From Symsagittifera roscoffensis (lineage: Eukaryota > Xenacoelomorpha > Acoela > Convolutidae): DNA of 64,000 nt. The notes beneath the pieces are model-generated. The model made no database searches. It saw only the letters and a list, made by a program, of their open reading frames with translations, and was not told the origin of the DNA. The DNA is taken from assembly GCF_963678635.1 (NCBI RefSeq), contig NC_087069.1:24788303-24852302 (forward strand). The letters are read 5' to 3'. This document shows positions 1 to 10,862 of the stretch, one piece after another (the stretch's first letter is position 1; each line of letters begins with the position of its first letter). Position numbers and translations under genes: made by a program.

Positions 1-1060
1 TCATTGAATAGAACGAACTTGAAAAGCTCCTCTATAAGCGGCTATGCCCAAACGTTTTTTACACATTAAATTATGGTTCTCGGAATAGTTATTTTTCTGT
101 TTTTTTTAACGTTTTTTGAATCTTTTTGACTTTTATCGGAAACAAATCTGCTTAACCTGAGGTTGTAGGTTCAATGGAGATATTGGGTAGTAGGAAAATC
201 CCCTGCGCTAACGGCCACTCGTATTTTTCACGCAAAACATAATCGTCCTGGGAAAAGTCAGTTTTTGAATTTTTGAGCGTTTTTTCTCCAACTTTTATGA
301 ATTTGACCATACAATACCCTCTCATATCTCAAACAGGTTGTGGGAAGCTCGTTTGGATGTGCGACTTAGCCCAATTTTTTTTTGATACAGAAATTTATGA
401 CCCTCGAAAAAGTCTGAAAGTTTGATTTTTTAACCGTTTTTTGAAATGACAGGTGGGGTACACCTCTTCTGCATAAGTGACTACGCCCGAATTTTTTCAA
501 ACAAAAACTATGATTCGCGTACATAACAACGTAATGATTTGTTGACCGTTTTTTGGACTTTTCTCGATAACTATTCTGCCAAATCTGATAGAATAGGTTG
601 AATCGTTACAACAGATTGTTGGCAGTGTACCTTTATAAATAGCTACACCCAGTTTCATTAAAAATTATGGCCTTCAAGCAAGTGAAAGTTTTGAAACTTA
701 GACCGTTTACAATGCCAATTCTCGGGTTAAGTGTTCAATCGAAAAAAAAAACGATTTTGGGAATCTTCTCTACTTAACCGGCCACTTCTCTCAAGCAGAA
801 AAATTTTACGGATTTCGGAAGTTCAAGTTTTTAAACTTTGGCCGTTTGTTAGAAACTTTTTGAATTTTTTCAAAAACTACCTTATCATATCTGACATGAA
901 AAGTTTAATCGAAAGAAGCGGTTGCGCACATTTTTCCGGCAGAAGCGGCTACTCCCTAATTTTTTGTAAGAGAATTGTTTTGTCTTTGGGAAAGTTCCCT
1001 AATCTCATAAATTTTCTCTTCCTTATTTTAGTAAAAAATTAAGGTAAAGTCCAATTTTTG
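1..1060 (+). repeat. Degenerate tandem array of a ~120-175 bp repeat, forward orientation
   Basis: A recurring block is recognisable about seven times: a 'GCGGCTA-GCCC' type segment, then a T-rich run, a 'TTATGGCCCTCGG'-like segment, 'CCGTTTTTTGGA'-like segments and 'GAT...AGGTTG'. The block core recurs near 36, 210, 358, 477, 640, 778 and 943, so the period is irregular. No coding frame here looks real. The same unit reappears in reverse orientation at about 3126-3870. It could be an old satellite or the internally repetitive end of a mobile element. Confidence 0.6.
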
Positions 1061-1672
1061 AAATTATATATTTCGTCCCGCATCAGTATAACAAATTCAA
1101 AAAATATCAGACACGCACCTCCAGATTTAGCTCAACCCTAGATGTCCTTCATCAAGAAATGCAAAAATTTTGGTTTACGTAGTTTTTTTCAACATTTTTT
1201 GTTCGACTTATGTTTTTTTTATGATTGCGTTGTATCGCAAGTGGTACGAAGCTCCGCTTCGCATCTGTGTATTTTTAGGTTATTCTTATTTCAGGCAAAT
1301 TGGCCGATTTCTTGATTTTAGTTTTAAATACTTCCTTTTAGCAAAAGGCCCCTGGTCCTTTGGTAACCAGCAACAATTCTTTTTGATAGCGAATGATTAG
1401 GGCATATGTGGTCCAATCTTGGTGATATTATTTTAAAATTATATGATATGTAGCTGCTTTTCTGGAAATATTTTCAAACTTTTCATGAAGATGCAACTTA
1501 ACTATCGAAACAAAAATATGTTGCTTGGATAAGTTTTCAAGCTTTTTTTTTATTTTAACAACAAGCTCCAAGAAAATATTTTTGAATAAAGAAGAATTTA
1601 TCGATTCCCGCGGCAAGATAAGCAGCTTTAATAACCAGGTATATTATAGCAACCTGTCGTTTTTCTTTATAG
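1061..1672 (+). other. AT-rich intron-like sequence ending in a splice acceptor
   Basis: No convincing gene is seen in this ~600 bp. Its right end is a pyrimidine-rich tract ending in AG at 1671-1672, directly before the Ser/Pro-rich exon, so most of it is probably intron. A CCAG|GTATAT donor-like site near 1638 would give an intron of only ~34 nt, and the reading frame does not continue across it, so that pairing was not accepted. Confidence 0.35.
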
Positions 1673-1856
1673 AAACAAACTCTCTTCTTCATCCAGTAAA
1701 GGATCGGCATCGTTCAATGGGACATCGCCTTCAAATGCAACACCATCGCCAAGTGCGGGATCGAAACCAGGACCTGCAGAGTTTAACCTGAAATCACTGA
1801 CGCTGCCGCAGATTGTGACCACACCTTCTAGTCCGACTAAAAGTGTTTCTCCTTAG
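1673..1856 (+). CDS. Terminal exon of an unidentified Ser/Thr/Pro-rich host protein (partial)
   Basis: After the acceptor AG at 1671-1672 there is one leftover base and then 60 open codons to a TAG at 1854-1856. The peptide is low-complexity and polar, with runs of Ser at the start, then Gly/Asn/Pro/Ala stretches and a closing SLTLPQIVTTPSSPTKSVSP. Codon choice (TCG, GCG, CCG, CTG, ACG) is far less AT-biased than the surroundings, which is the main reason for calling it host coding sequence. It would be the disordered C-terminal tail of a protein whose earlier exons lie upstream, perhaps outside the window. No family is recognised. The longer overlapping frame that ends in 'DLQSLT' is a shadow of this one. 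A real alternative is a decayed exon fragment. Confidence 0.55.
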
Positions 1857-2415
1857 ACATAATTAACACAGTGAGAAAGTTTCAAGAAGGAAGAGAAAAT
1901 GAGGGAAAACAACTGGCATTGTAGACTATAGAACGTAAATTGTTTCAATCATTAGCGTTTGAATTTTAATTGTGAATATTTCAGAAATTGGAAGGAAAAT
2001 GTATTCGATCTTGAAAACAAAAACAAATGACATTATACTGACAGAGGTGATACTGAAAACGACGATTTAAAATTTTTGCTGCGCATAATTATATCTGTTT
2101 GCGTAGAATTTCTAATGATGTTGCTGCAAGTGCTGTTTCTATTTAACTTTCGTGCTCATTTCAAGTAAATAGTTCGTTATTTAGGAAGACTTCCTTCTAG
2201 CGTTAATTTGTAAATATAATTTTGTCTTTAATGGCAGTTAATTAAATGTTTGTGTTTTTGGTAGCACAGTATCCTGAAAATGCAGTATAATGTTTTGCAG
2301 CAATTGTTTTTGATTTTGGAAATTAATTTATTTAGTTTAGAAGCGATCCTGTTGATGTCTCAGCTATATCTATTACTTTCATTGAATATCCTAATAAATG
2401 TTGCAATACGATGAA
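1857..2415 (+). other. Probable 3' UTR of the Ser/Pro-rich gene
   Basis: AT-rich, non-coding sequence runs directly from the stop codon to a canonical polyadenylation hexamer at 2393-2398, followed by T/GT-rich sequence. This is what a transcript end should look like, but cleavage cannot be placed from sequence alone. Confidence 0.4.
2393..2398 (+). terminator. AATAAA polyadenylation signal
   Basis: The exact hexamer AATAAA lies 537 bp after the TAG at 1854-1856, on the same strand as the exon, with T-rich and 'TGTATTTGCATG' sequence downstream. In AT-rich DNA such hexamers occur by chance, so the value lies in its position. Confidence 0.4.
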
Positions 2416-2540
2416 TTTAATTATCAAGCTATTTTTGTATTTGCATGTTTTTTATTCATTTTTTGTGTTCAAGTCTAATATATTTGTAATTTAGAATCTC
2501 ATTGACTGAGTTTTATCGAAAATTCGAACTGATTGGCTAT

Positions 2541-2588
2541 CAGACTGTCAATATGTCAACTAACGTAGTTGACATTATTGACAGTCTG
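2541..2588. repeat. Near-perfect 48 bp hairpin palindrome
   Basis: CAGACTGTCAAT-ATGTCAACTA is followed after only ACG by the reverse complement with a single-base bulge, ending in GACAGTCTG. It is an isolated stem-loop in AT-rich DNA and may be the end or solo remnant of a small inverted-repeat transposon. Confidence 0.6.
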
Positions 2589-3125
2589 GCTAATTTCTTA
2601 AGGTCGTTTTTTTTTGAATAATGGTTTCTAAGTGGTTCACGCAAAAATTCAATTTTTGAGATTTAACTTCGTTGTTTTTAAGTTTAATTCAAATTCAATT
2701 GGTAAAAGATAGGCTCATTTGGCTGTCGAATAACAATTTCAATAAACGCGATCGGCTTCTAGTTTCAAAAATGGATTTTAATTTTCAGATTTTCCAGCGG
2801 AGTAAAAAAACTTGAATATTGCTCCAGATTTGTCAAATTATGTTAATTTTTTTATCAAAAACTGTCTATCTAGAGCTGGTCTTGAAAATCAAAGAGTTTT
2901 AAGGCCACTTGTTTTACGCTAGAAAGTTTTTTCCTCGAAATGCGTTAAGTTAATTGTTTCAACTAAATAAGTGAGAAAAGTAAAAAAAACTTTAAAATAA
3001 TCAATTTTTACGAGGAAATAAAAAGTTCCTACAAATTTAAGGCTTCCGCGGGAGCGATTATCGCAATTGGTTCTTCCAATTGAACTTTTCATCTCAGATT
3101 TGATTGTGTAAATTTTTTGAAAATT
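2589..3125. other. No feature recognised
   Basis: AT-rich sequence with scattered short frames on both strands and no domain, splice pattern or repeat that I can support. Confidence 0.4.
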
Positions 3126-3870
3126 CAAACAGGTTCTAAGAAACGGTCAAAAGATCTTTAAAAGGGGCGAAAGATTTCACAAACCCAATACTTTCCTGCA
3201 AAGCGCATGTTGTGGTCGGTTACGAAGAGAAGATTCCCATAACCCGATGTCTCGATTGCACACAACCTGAGAGTTGGGACGGTAGTTTTCGTGTAAATCA
3301 AACTTCAAAACTTCGACTTGTTGAAGGCCATAGTTTTAAGTTCTTAAAACAAACTGGGCATAGCCACATACAAAAAGTAGGATTCGAACAACCTGTTGTT
3401 TCGATTAAACCTATGATATCAGATTTGACAGGATAGTTAGCGGGAAAAGTCCAAAAAACGGTCAACAAATCAAAACTTGGGTATTTCCGAGAATCAGCTA
3501 TTTGTAAGAAAAATTAGGGAGTAGCCGCTTATTCAAAACAGATTCACTCAACCTGTTGTTTCGATTAAACCAAAAATCTCAGGTTTGAAAGGGTAGGTCT
3601 CGAGAAATTTCACAGAATATAAAAAATATCTTACAGCCAAATTTTTGACTTTTCCGAGGGCCATAACTTTTGGTGTTAAATAATTGGGAAGTAGTCTCTT
3701 AAGCAAATGAGTTTTACACAACTCATTCTTTGAAGCGAACCCAAAATCTCAAAAATGTCAAAGTAATTTTCGAAAATATTCAAAAAAAAAGGTCAAAAAC
3801 CAAAACTGTGTGAAAAGATTTGAGCGTACCCTCTCAAGATTTGAGCGTATCCTCTCGAGGATTTCGAAAT
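3126..3870 (-). repeat. Degenerate tandem array, reverse orientation copy of the 1-1060 repeat
   Basis: The blocks 'AACCTGTTGTTTCGATTAAACC', 'CCAAAAAACGGTCAA' and 'AGTAGCCGCTTATTC' are reverse complements of the segments that make up the array at 1-1060. They recur near 3220, 3360, 3520 and 3690. The two arrays therefore face each other across about 2 kb that contains the host-like exon and hairpin. Confidence 0.55.
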
Positions 3871-5278
3871 GTTCTACTCTTTGAAACTAAACTCAATTTG
3901 AGATTTTTTTTTTGAGAGAACGATACCCTTTTTTTGAAAATCAGTAAAAGTTTCGTAGAAAATTAAAGTGGAACCGAAGGACCACCCAATAATCCAATTT
4001 TCTAAATTTAAAATAAAAAAATGTCCTTTTAACATTTTTTTCCAGTTCGGAGTTATTATAAATAAGCTCTTCAAAAACCAAAAACTGGAAAATGCCCAAA
4101 AAGTTAATCATTTTAATTTGGTTTCCATGAAATTATTCAAAATTGCCGAGCTGTTTGCTTTGTCTTTTGGATTATTTTTCTCAATTAAGGTCAGTTTTAT
4201 CAAAAAATGTCATCTATAAAGCTTTTCGGAAATTTTCAAAACAAATTTTTTGGTCTTCTCGACTTCACTGAAGTTTTTCAACTGCTCGTTGACTTTGTTT
4301 CAAATAATGATTAACAAAAAATTGTCGCAGAGTTAGTTTGCAATTTTCTAAATAAGACTACTACTTTTATTTATGCTGATTTTCGTTTAGGTGTTTTAAC
4401 GTCGCTTGACTTTATGTTCTGGCTTTTTCTACAGCTGAACTACTGGTTCCGTTGTTGACTTTAAAGGTTTCTCTACGGAGACTCAGTAAGCAATTGAGGC
4501 GTAACATCAGATGGTTATTTGATATCATGAAAGCCTTCTAAAATTATTGAAAAATTTTCAATAAGTCTAACTACTCCATCGGTGTCGAGAAAAAAATCGG
4601 ATGTTTTAATTTCGGCAAATTTACCGGAAGTCCTAACCAGTATTAGCACTCCATTAGTAATGAGCCCCTGCAGCATAAAATTGCACCTTCTTCCATTTAA
4701 AAAAAGAAAACATGAAATTTTTTTGAACAACTGTTGATGCAGAAATTAGCAAAATCAAAATCAAATGTAACCATGTATTTTTCATTACTAAATTTGGTTT
4801 TTGGTTTCAGTAAATTTGAGCTATAGATTTCGACCCATTACAAAAGTCTCAAGGCAATCCTTCGTCCAAGTCATTTTCTAAACAAGAAGACAGAACCTAT
4901 ATACACGTAAGAACTCTTTAAATTTTTCTGGTCTGTAGCTCTTCTCATCTGTTTGGTAGACAATTAGCACAGAATGTTCCGACCAAAGTCTAAAAACACA
5001 AACTTTTTTCTTTTAAATTAGTGTTGTTTTTTTCTGCGTGGTGTAATAAACAGATCTGAACAAAAAATTTAAACTTAGGCCTACTTGACAATCGGTTTAA
5101 AACTGTTAAACTGTACAACAAGTTTTAAAGAAAAATGAATAAGCAAACAAAAAAACAAAACACTCACAATTTTTTCAGTTTTTGTTGCTGCGTTCTGGAA
5201 AACTTTTTGGGAATTTTTGAATTTTCTATTCTCAAAATGTTTTAAAAAATCAAAAACTAAAAACACCCGAGCAAAACT
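3871..5278. other. AT-rich stretch with no recognisable gene
   Basis: Only short shadow frames with Phe/Lys/Ile-rich composition are present. No host-like codon use, repeat family or RNA structure was found before the start of the large inverted repeat. Confidence 0.4.
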
Positions 5279-5689
5279 AAAATTAAGCATAACTAAACTC
5301 TTGGAAAAGGCCTAAGCTAAGCTAGATAAGCTTTACTCGCTCGGAATTAGACAAAAATTTAAAATTTCAAGCTGTATCTCAAGAAAGTTTATAGAAATTT
5401 TTTGGTTTCGTTGAAATTGCCACTGAAAAAGCTTGTGTATGATATATCATTCGACCCATTCCAATGATTATTTGTGGTATCGGAATTTTGGGGAAAACAA
5501 AAAAACTTCAACGACCAAATACAAAGTTCCTCCACAATTTTGAAATGGTCTGATCAATTAGCTCCTTTGTTTTAGCTAAAAAATTTTTCATGTTGAAACT
5601 CAAAGGTCAAATCAGATTTCTTCCGGTTGTATTTTGACGCCAAATTTAGTTTTATTTCACTTCTTTTTTCGCTTTTAGTTTTGAAGGTT

Positions 5690-5770
5690 GAAATCAACGA
5701 CCATTTCGAAGGTTAAAAATTTTGAAATTTGAAGGTTGAAATTTCGAAGGTTAAAAACCTTGAAATCAAA
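5690..5770 (+). repeat. Short 'GAAGGTTGAAAT / GAAGGTTAAAAA' tandem repeats, left arm only
   Basis: Four or five imperfect ~20-25 bp units built on TTTGAAGGTTGAAATTTCGAAGG lie here. The matching place in the right arm (about 14640-14720) has different sequence, so this is an arm-specific expansion or the right arm has lost it. Confidence 0.5.
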
Positions 5771-7879
5771 AAAATTCTAAAAATAAATACTTTTCTGTCA
5801 TTTTCGTTATAGTGTATTGTAGTCAGTTTAGTCAATTTTATCAATTAAAAAGTCAATGGAAGAAAATTTTGGGTTTCCAGAGAGTTCTAATGTAATTTAC
5901 TGTCAGAACTGTAATGCCTCTCCTTGAATTGATGGAAAATTTTTCAATTATCGTTGTGTCACGATTGTTGAGTTTTGTTTAACGAAGAGGGCTAATACTT
6001 TTTCAGGCTATGTTTTTTAATTGAACTTTTGATATTTTTTCATGCTCGCTTAGGGTGGTTTGATTACTGACTCCGCCTGACTTTATGTTGTTAAACTTCG
6101 TCATCCGTTTGCATAGCCGGGATGCACTTTTGGACCCGTTATGTTTCTTTTTGCGAAGTTTTACCCATGCAAAATTGGTAACCAACAAGCCATGAACATC
6201 AAATGTGCACAGAACTTCTTTCAAAAGCTTCAATCGGTGTCAAGAAAAACTTCTTATTTTTTTGCGTTTTATTGACAAATTTACAGGAAAATCTCTACAC
6301 TGCAACAGCTCAATCAATGTATCTTACGTTGATTTTTTTCAGGCGAGCTAATGGAGCTTAAAAACATTAACTTTTAATAACTTCGAATTGGTACTATTTT
6401 TTACATTTCGTGACCCTGTTTTTATTCTTCATTTTTTTGCTGTTTTCAATGTAAATATCTGTCAAAGAAAACGATAATTTAAAAAATTACTTTTAACTGA
6501 ACAACATCAGTGTCAAAAAATGATTTTTTGCTCAGTCTGGATTTGTTTTTAATGTCAAAAAACTAGCATTTGAAAGATCCTTTTTTCGAAAGCACTGGCC
6601 CACTTGTTTTCGGCATCCAAAGAAGGCGAGTAAAACCTGTTTACGTATATTTTGAGAGGAAAAATTATGATTTTTCACAACAAGACTAAATAATTTTTCA
6701 TCAAGGTTTATCCATTCGACACAAGGGTGTTTATTTTCAGCCTGTGTTGTCTATTTTAATTATTATTGCCTCTGATTTTCAGCAAAACTTCTTCTGATTA
6801 GTCCACTTCTCCAGGAAAAAAATATAGAACTCTTAAGAAAAATGACCTGAATCTCTAAGTTTTTTTCTTTCTTTTTGATCTTGGTTTTTTAAACAGTGCG
6901 ATTGGAGCTTTCTGTGCTATTTGGACAACAAAAGACAATCTTTGTTTAATTCTTAATTTCCAGGATGCTGCTGTTTCAGCTTGAACTGAATTTAAACTTT
7001 GTTTTGTACTTTTTGTTTTCCCAACACTCAATTAACTTCGGTTTCAAGCAGTCATGTCAATGGATTAAGTTTTTGAAACTTTCACAATAAGCGAAAACGT
7101 CTGACCATTGAAAACTTGAAAAACATTTAAATTCTTATCCCGGTTGTTCTTCTGCAAAAACCTGTAGCAATAAAACTGATTTTGAAATGAAATTAATAGC
7201 TTATAACAGTTTATAAAAATGAGTTAAGATACTCGTAGTGCTCTGTTTTTGCAGTTTTTGTGTTAAGCGGGCTGTTTATGAAAAATTAATTACTTTCAGT
7301 GTTAAACTATCTATTCAGCGCCAGTCTAATTTCATTTATTTGATTTTGGATTGCGAAGCTTTGGTCCTAAATTTTGACGAAATTTCACTTGAATTTTGTT
7401 TTTCTGTTTTCTGTTGCAAATTTATGAACAAGGGTTATTTAGGTCTTCCGCCGATACTTCATTTATTTTTCAATGAAGGTTTTTCATTTGCATGCTTCAA
7501 ATGCCTTTTTTTGATGTAGTTTTTTTTATTGAAACATTGAAGCGCAAATTAACTTAAAATATAACTATTTTAGTATTTATAGTATAAAGTTATTTTTGCT
7601 CCTCAATTAAATTGCGTAAACCAAGTTAGGAACACTGGAAAGGAAACATCTTTGTTGCTGGTCAAGTGTCTTATGTGTTGTCAAAAAGGTTCTGATTGGT
7701 CTGTGCTAAAACTACAAGTAATAGACGTAACAAAATGAGTCTTCAGCTAATTTTTTCTCAAAAAGAAAGCACACAAATGGAAATTTACTGCGCAATTGTG
7801 TTAAAGAGTAAAGAGTTTTGAAGTAACCGCCGCAGTCATATCACCTGTTTTTGATGAAACTAGAATAAACGTTTTAATC

Positions 7880-8045
7880 AAATAAGTCTGGTAGAAGACC
7901 TAGCCCCCGTGAAAATATTCTAACCAGACTAAACGACGTCATTTCATCTGTCAATCAAATTTGTTTATAGAGTCTGGTAAAAGGTCCATGTTATAACTTT
8001 TCTGGTAGAAGGTCGGCCTGGTAAAAGGTCGGTATCCGACAATGA
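7880..8045 (+). repeat. Short interspersed repeats of 'CTGGTA(G/A)AAGGTC' in the left arm
   Basis: CTGGTAGAAGACC, CTGGTAAAAGGTCC, CTGGTAGAAGGTCGG and CTGGTAAAAGGTCGG occur within about 160 bp. The mirror set is at about 12325-12490 in the right arm. Regular spacing of a ~13 bp core suggests a tandem or protein-binding cluster, but no function is known. Confidence 0.5.
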
Positions 8046-8984
8046 CTTTCTCCAATCTTTCCTCGCACGTCTAAATGCTCAATCAGCACTGAGTTTGATC
8101 GATCTGTTCTAGTGTCGCATGATGGACCAAAAAATATAGAGTAAACTCATCCGGAGAGGAAAAGACGCACTCTTCCGGAAGTTTTCTCACAATTGTCAGA
8201 CACTAGCTGCTTTTCAGGTCTGAGCATATATGTTTCACATGTGATCACTTCTGCCGTTTGCAGGCTATACCTGGTCAGACATGACTATAATTGGTCAGAA
8301 ATTACTACACCTGGGCAGACTTGACGTACTTTAGGTACCGACAATGCACACCTTGGGTGTTTCGAAAATCAATTGGAAAGCATCTCTTTTAACATACTGA
8401 TTTCAAAATGTTCAGAAATCGTAAATTATCTGCAAGCGTTTGGCATCCTGTTAAATAAATTCACAACAGAAAACACCCTGAAAGCCTAATTAAAATTTAT
8501 AGTGATTTTGTTTTGTGAACCTGATGATTCTACCAGCTGGCTCGAATAGGCTACGTCAGTCTTGAATCTGTTGCAAAACTAGTTATTTGCAGCATTTTTT
8601 CAAAGAAAACCGCAACAAAACTTGCGTTATCTGTACGGCATCTTTGATTTGCAGTTATAGCATTGTAAGCATTGTTATAGCTTGTTGAACACAAATTGCA
8701 GTGAAATCTCATTGAACCGCAGCAATATGCAAAAAAAAACAACCCAATTCAATGATTTATATCATCAAATTTCGTCCAACTTTTACAATGGTAGCCCTCA
8801 GTTTTAACGAAAAAAAATCTGGAGATGAGTGACGAAGTTTAGGGCAAAAAAAGTAGTTAGATTTTCCTGCTTCGTTTTGTTTCAGATTTTGATTATTGTC
8901 CGTCTATGATTGATCAGTTATTAAATTGAACTTCGGCCTTCAGAGTTTTCAAAAAGCTTTTTTCAAATCTACGTATGATCATGT

Positions 8985-9310
8985 TATGTCAGGTATAACC
9001 AGATCTGGCTCGGGAAAGATCATGTATTATCAGGTGTGATTCTGTCTGGTCGAGGTATGATCATGAGGTATGATCAAGTATGATCATATCTGCTCAAGGT
9101 ATGTAGAAGGTACGGGCATGTAATTTCAGACATGATCATTTCTGGTCCAGGTATGATCATGTAAAGTCAAGTATGATCATGTCTGCTTCATGTCTGATCA
9201 AGCCTGTCCCAGGTGTACTTCAGATCTGATCATATCTGGCTCAAGATCTGAATTTTCCATAGTTATCATGTCTGGTACATGTCTGGTTCAGACATGTACA
9301 AGGAAAAAAG
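8985..9310 (+). repeat. Cluster of ~20-25 bp 'TATGATCATGTCTGGTCAGG' degenerate repeats in the left arm
   Basis: The core (A/G)TGATCATGTCTG(G/C)TC is repeated more than ten times with small changes. It contains the palindrome TGATCA. A mirrored cluster is at about 11080-11400. A related, sparser set with 'CTGGTCAGAC' occurs at 8260-8340 and 12030-12140. Confidence 0.6.
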
Positions 9311-9597
9311 AGACATGCCACAAGACTGATCCAGATATGAAATTTACATGAAGTTTCGATGTCCAAATTTATATGTAACTACAAGTTTCAGTACGGACAG
9401 TCAGAGTCGTTCAAATCGTAAATCAAGATCCAGTCAAAAGCCTGTTGCTTTTCAAAAACGTTTGTTGCTTTTCAAAAATGGGTGCCAAAACCTGCGGTGT
9501 TAAACAGACAAAAAGCAACTAATAACTATTCTACGTCTAACCTAATCCTACCTCTAACACGAAACTCAGCTAAACCTGGTAATTACAATCAGAATAA

Positions 9598-9735
9598 ATA
9601 CAAAGAGCAGGCTAAAATATGTTTGTTTTGTGGAAGAGGGCACTAACCTGGTCCTCGGTACAGTTTCAGCTCTGATGGCAGTACCTAAAACGTGTGCCAG
9701 AAGGAATCCTTTTTCTCCGTGTTGCAACTCCTGTG
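9598..9735 (+). repeat. Direct repeat R1 at the left edge of the spacer
   Basis: This ~138 bp segment, from CAAAGAGCAGGCT to GTTGCAACTCCTG, aligns in the same orientation with 10725-10862. Matches are strongest at 'CACCTGGTC', 'TTGCAGCT' and 'GTGTTGCAACTCCTG'. It includes the C-x2-C-x4-H remnant. Confidence 0.55.
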
Positions 9736-10456
9736 ATAAATCTTGAGTAAATCATGGAGATCGAGAACAGAAGTTAGAAATGAATTTCACTGACTTCGGT
9801 CAACAAAACCAGGAACAATTTAACGTTAATTCGATAGAAGAGGTCGAAAACCAAATGATGTGATGACCGTTAATAGCTTGAAGTTTAAAGAACCCACAAC
9901 CGGATGCTCAGTTCAATGATCGTAATTCTAAGACCCAATAAGAAATTTTGACACGCAACAGGCCTAGAAACAGGTTGTCTGGTCTCTTTTGTAATTAAAA
10001 GAATGCAGACATTATGTGAAAATCTGAAAAAAGTGTCAAACAGAAGAGACGCCAATTAAGGCCAACCATGTTGATTGCAAAAATCTTCCCTTTCAAAAAA
10101 TTTGGATTAATTTGATAAAGTGGGTGGTGAACAGAGCAAAATTTCTAAATTCAGAAAACTAGATAATTTATGAATATGTACCTGCAAGCCTCGGTAGACA
10201 TACTTCAAATGAAAATTAAACGTTCGCCATCAACGTTCGTCAAGGCAATAGAAAAAAAATATTTAATCAGCTTTCTGTAACGAACTATTCGTAAAAAGAT
10301 ATTCCTTCTTGTTAAATCGCGCAATCACGTCAAAGAAACGTTGCGTTCACATAAACTTCAAATTAGACCCTTGAACTTCCAGAAGAACTTCGATCCTAAT
10401 ACAAGATAAGGTCGCAACTGTAAGAATAAGGCTGGTCATAGCTGGACACATTGTGC

Positions 10457-10624
10457 AAAACACCTCGCACATCAGACCATTTTGAGAACCATAACAAAAG
10501 CTACCCACCGGAAGTTTATGTCAAATTCAACAGCGTATTTAAATACGCTGTTGAAATTGACACAAGCTTCAGCAAGGTAGATAACCTTATGGCTCTCAAA
10601 ATGGTCTGATGTGCAAGGTGTTTT
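10457..10624. repeat. Nested 168 bp palindrome inside the spacer
   Basis: Two 84 bp arms meet with no spacer at 10540/10541. The inner 30 bp (10526-10555) are a perfect palindrome around GTATTTAAATAC, and the outer part matches at about three quarters of positions, including CATCAGACCATTTTGAGA and its reverse complement. The centre lies ~325 bp to the right of the axis of the big palindrome (about 10215), so it arose separately. It overlaps the gag/protease-like remnant. Confidence 0.85.
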
Positions 10625-10724
10625 TACAACTTCGAAATAAAAAAAAGGCGCTACTCTTTATACAACTTCGAAATTTTAACAAAAAAGTCTATAAAACTTG
10701 GTAAAAACAATCATAATGAACAAA

Positions 10725-10862
10725 AGGACGAGGCTCAAACAATTTAGTGTTGTGGCAGAGGATACTCACCTGGTCACCGGCAAAATTGCAGCTTTAAGGA
10801 CATTACCCGCAAAATTTGCATTAAAAGAGGCCACTTTGCTCGTGTTGCAACTCCTGCAAAAC
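10725..10862 (+). repeat. Direct repeat R2 at the right edge of the spacer
   Basis: Same-orientation partner of 9598-9735, at roughly 60-65% identity by eye. It ends about 12 bp before the right arm. In this copy the frame from 10698 stays open for 65 codons, but the zinc-binding Cys codons are replaced, so it is a decayed copy and not a gene. Confidence 0.5.

Larger units (their letters stand above)
5279..9558. repeat. Left arm (~4.28 kb) of a giant inverted repeat
   Basis: The sequence from the AATTAAGCATAACTAAACT near 5281 to GTCTAACCTAATCCTAC...TCTAAC at 9558 returns as its reverse complement from 15134 back to 10874. Matched checkpoints: 5281 with 15131, ~6345 with ~14045, 7238-7519 with 12843-13124, 9481-9499 with 10933-10951. 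Paired coordinates sum to 20321-20432, so small indels have built up. Identity is roughly 90% in the parts compared by eye and close to 100% over 7100-7640. No target-site duplication or recognised transposase was seen, so it may be an inverted duplication or a very long terminal inverted repeat of an element. Confidence 0.9.

Noticed and set aside
1639-1672. Possible 34-nt intron between CCAG|GTATAT and TTTATAG
   Set aside because: Joining leaves the Ser/Pro-rich exon in the wrong frame, and the frame that would fit has an upstream stop. The length is also very short.
7238-7519. 93-residue Cys/Phe-rich frame that is identical in both palindrome arms
   Set aside because: Identity extends well outside the frame on both sides, so it reflects the near-identical DNA tract. 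Composition is that of AT-rich noise.
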